From: Spirochaetaceae bacterium
Lineage (GTDB): Bacteria; Spirochaetota; Spirochaetia; Treponematales; Breznakiellaceae
Assembly: GCA_031284085.1 (NCBI GenBank)
Contig: JAITAM010000246.1
Coordinates: forward strand, 1 to 5,308
Direction of reading: 5' to 3'
Length of the DNA stretch: 5,308 nucleotides
In this document: in pieces, positions 5,175 to 5,308 of the stretch
How positions within the stretch are numbered: the first letter of the stretch is position 1
Layout of the letters: each line of letters opens with the position of its first letter
Position numbers and translations under genes: made by a program
The notes under the pieces: generated by a model
The model's database searches: none
What the model saw: only the letters and a program-made list of their open reading frames with translations
What the model was told of the DNA's origin: nothing

Positions 5175-5308
5175 TATTTCTTTGTGTCCCTCTTGTTTTT
5201 ACTCTCCTATCATACTTTGTAGATCACCACCAATATTTTATACAAATGTCTCTTGACAAAAAAAGAGAATGATACTAGAATTATTTTAACGTTAGACGGT
5301 GGATGTAG

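Noticed and set aside
5078..5272. Plus-strand 64-codon frame starting one ATG earlier than the lipoprotein-like frame
   Set aside because: Its ATG is too close to the Shine-Dalgarno, it lacks an N-terminal signal, and the overlapping frame has a textbook lipobox. Only its tail is of interest as the product of a slipped C-tract.
4580..5297. GTCTAAC (4580-4586) and GTTAGAC (5291-5297) as integron attC core sites
   Set aside because: The 7-mers fit the RYYYAAC / GTTRRRY core consensus and treponemes with integrons are known, but the pair is 718 bp apart in inverted orientation, far longer than an attC site. Neither 7-mer has a partner site and hairpin at normal distance, so chance is more likely.

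Overview
The window reads like a chromosomal segment of a host-associated spirochaete, most likely an oral-type Treponema. This is an inference from the shape of the MreB/MreC proteins, a membrane-anchored TPR protein next to them, a relic of a treponeme-style TPR repeat, moderate GC content, and intergenic DNA rich in short repeats. No database search was possible, so the genus is a judgement.

Layout: the left edge (3-128, + strand) holds the C-terminal end of a sigma-70 region-4-like helix-turn-helix protein. It converges on a Gfo/Idh/MocA-family oxidoreductase (186-1235, - strand), and a strong GC hairpin at 135-167 lies between them. The oxidoreductase has its own plausible sigma-70 promoter. 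Upstream of it is a 324-bp gene-free stretch (1236-1559) containing that promoter, a short tandem repeat and a 10-bp-stem hairpin that abuts the mreC stop codon.

The core of the window is a minus-strand cell-shape cluster, read right to left: a membrane-anchored TPR protein (3508-4446), mreB (2416-3444) and mreC (1560-2408). mreB and mreC are 7 nt apart; the TPR gene and mreB are 63 nt apart. MreB is the actin-like filament protein and MreC the periplasmic scaffold of the lateral-wall elongation machinery. The usual downstream partners mreD, the elongation PBP2 and rodA are absent here.

The right end (4447-5308) is mostly without intact genes. It holds a decayed minus-strand TPR-repeat fragment (4589-4735), a block with three CCTATGGCTT-type repeats (4857-4975), a 10-bp inverted repeat (5030-5057), and a 30-codon plus-strand ORF (5082-5174) that is essentially a lipoprotein signal peptide ending at a run of seven C. 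Both gene-poor stretches share short near-identical motifs, which suggests a dispersed intergenic repeat family or decayed accessory DNA. I did not find convincing evidence for a complete new biological system. The most interesting points are the C-tract lipoprotein start, the shared intergenic repeats and the interrupted mre cluster.
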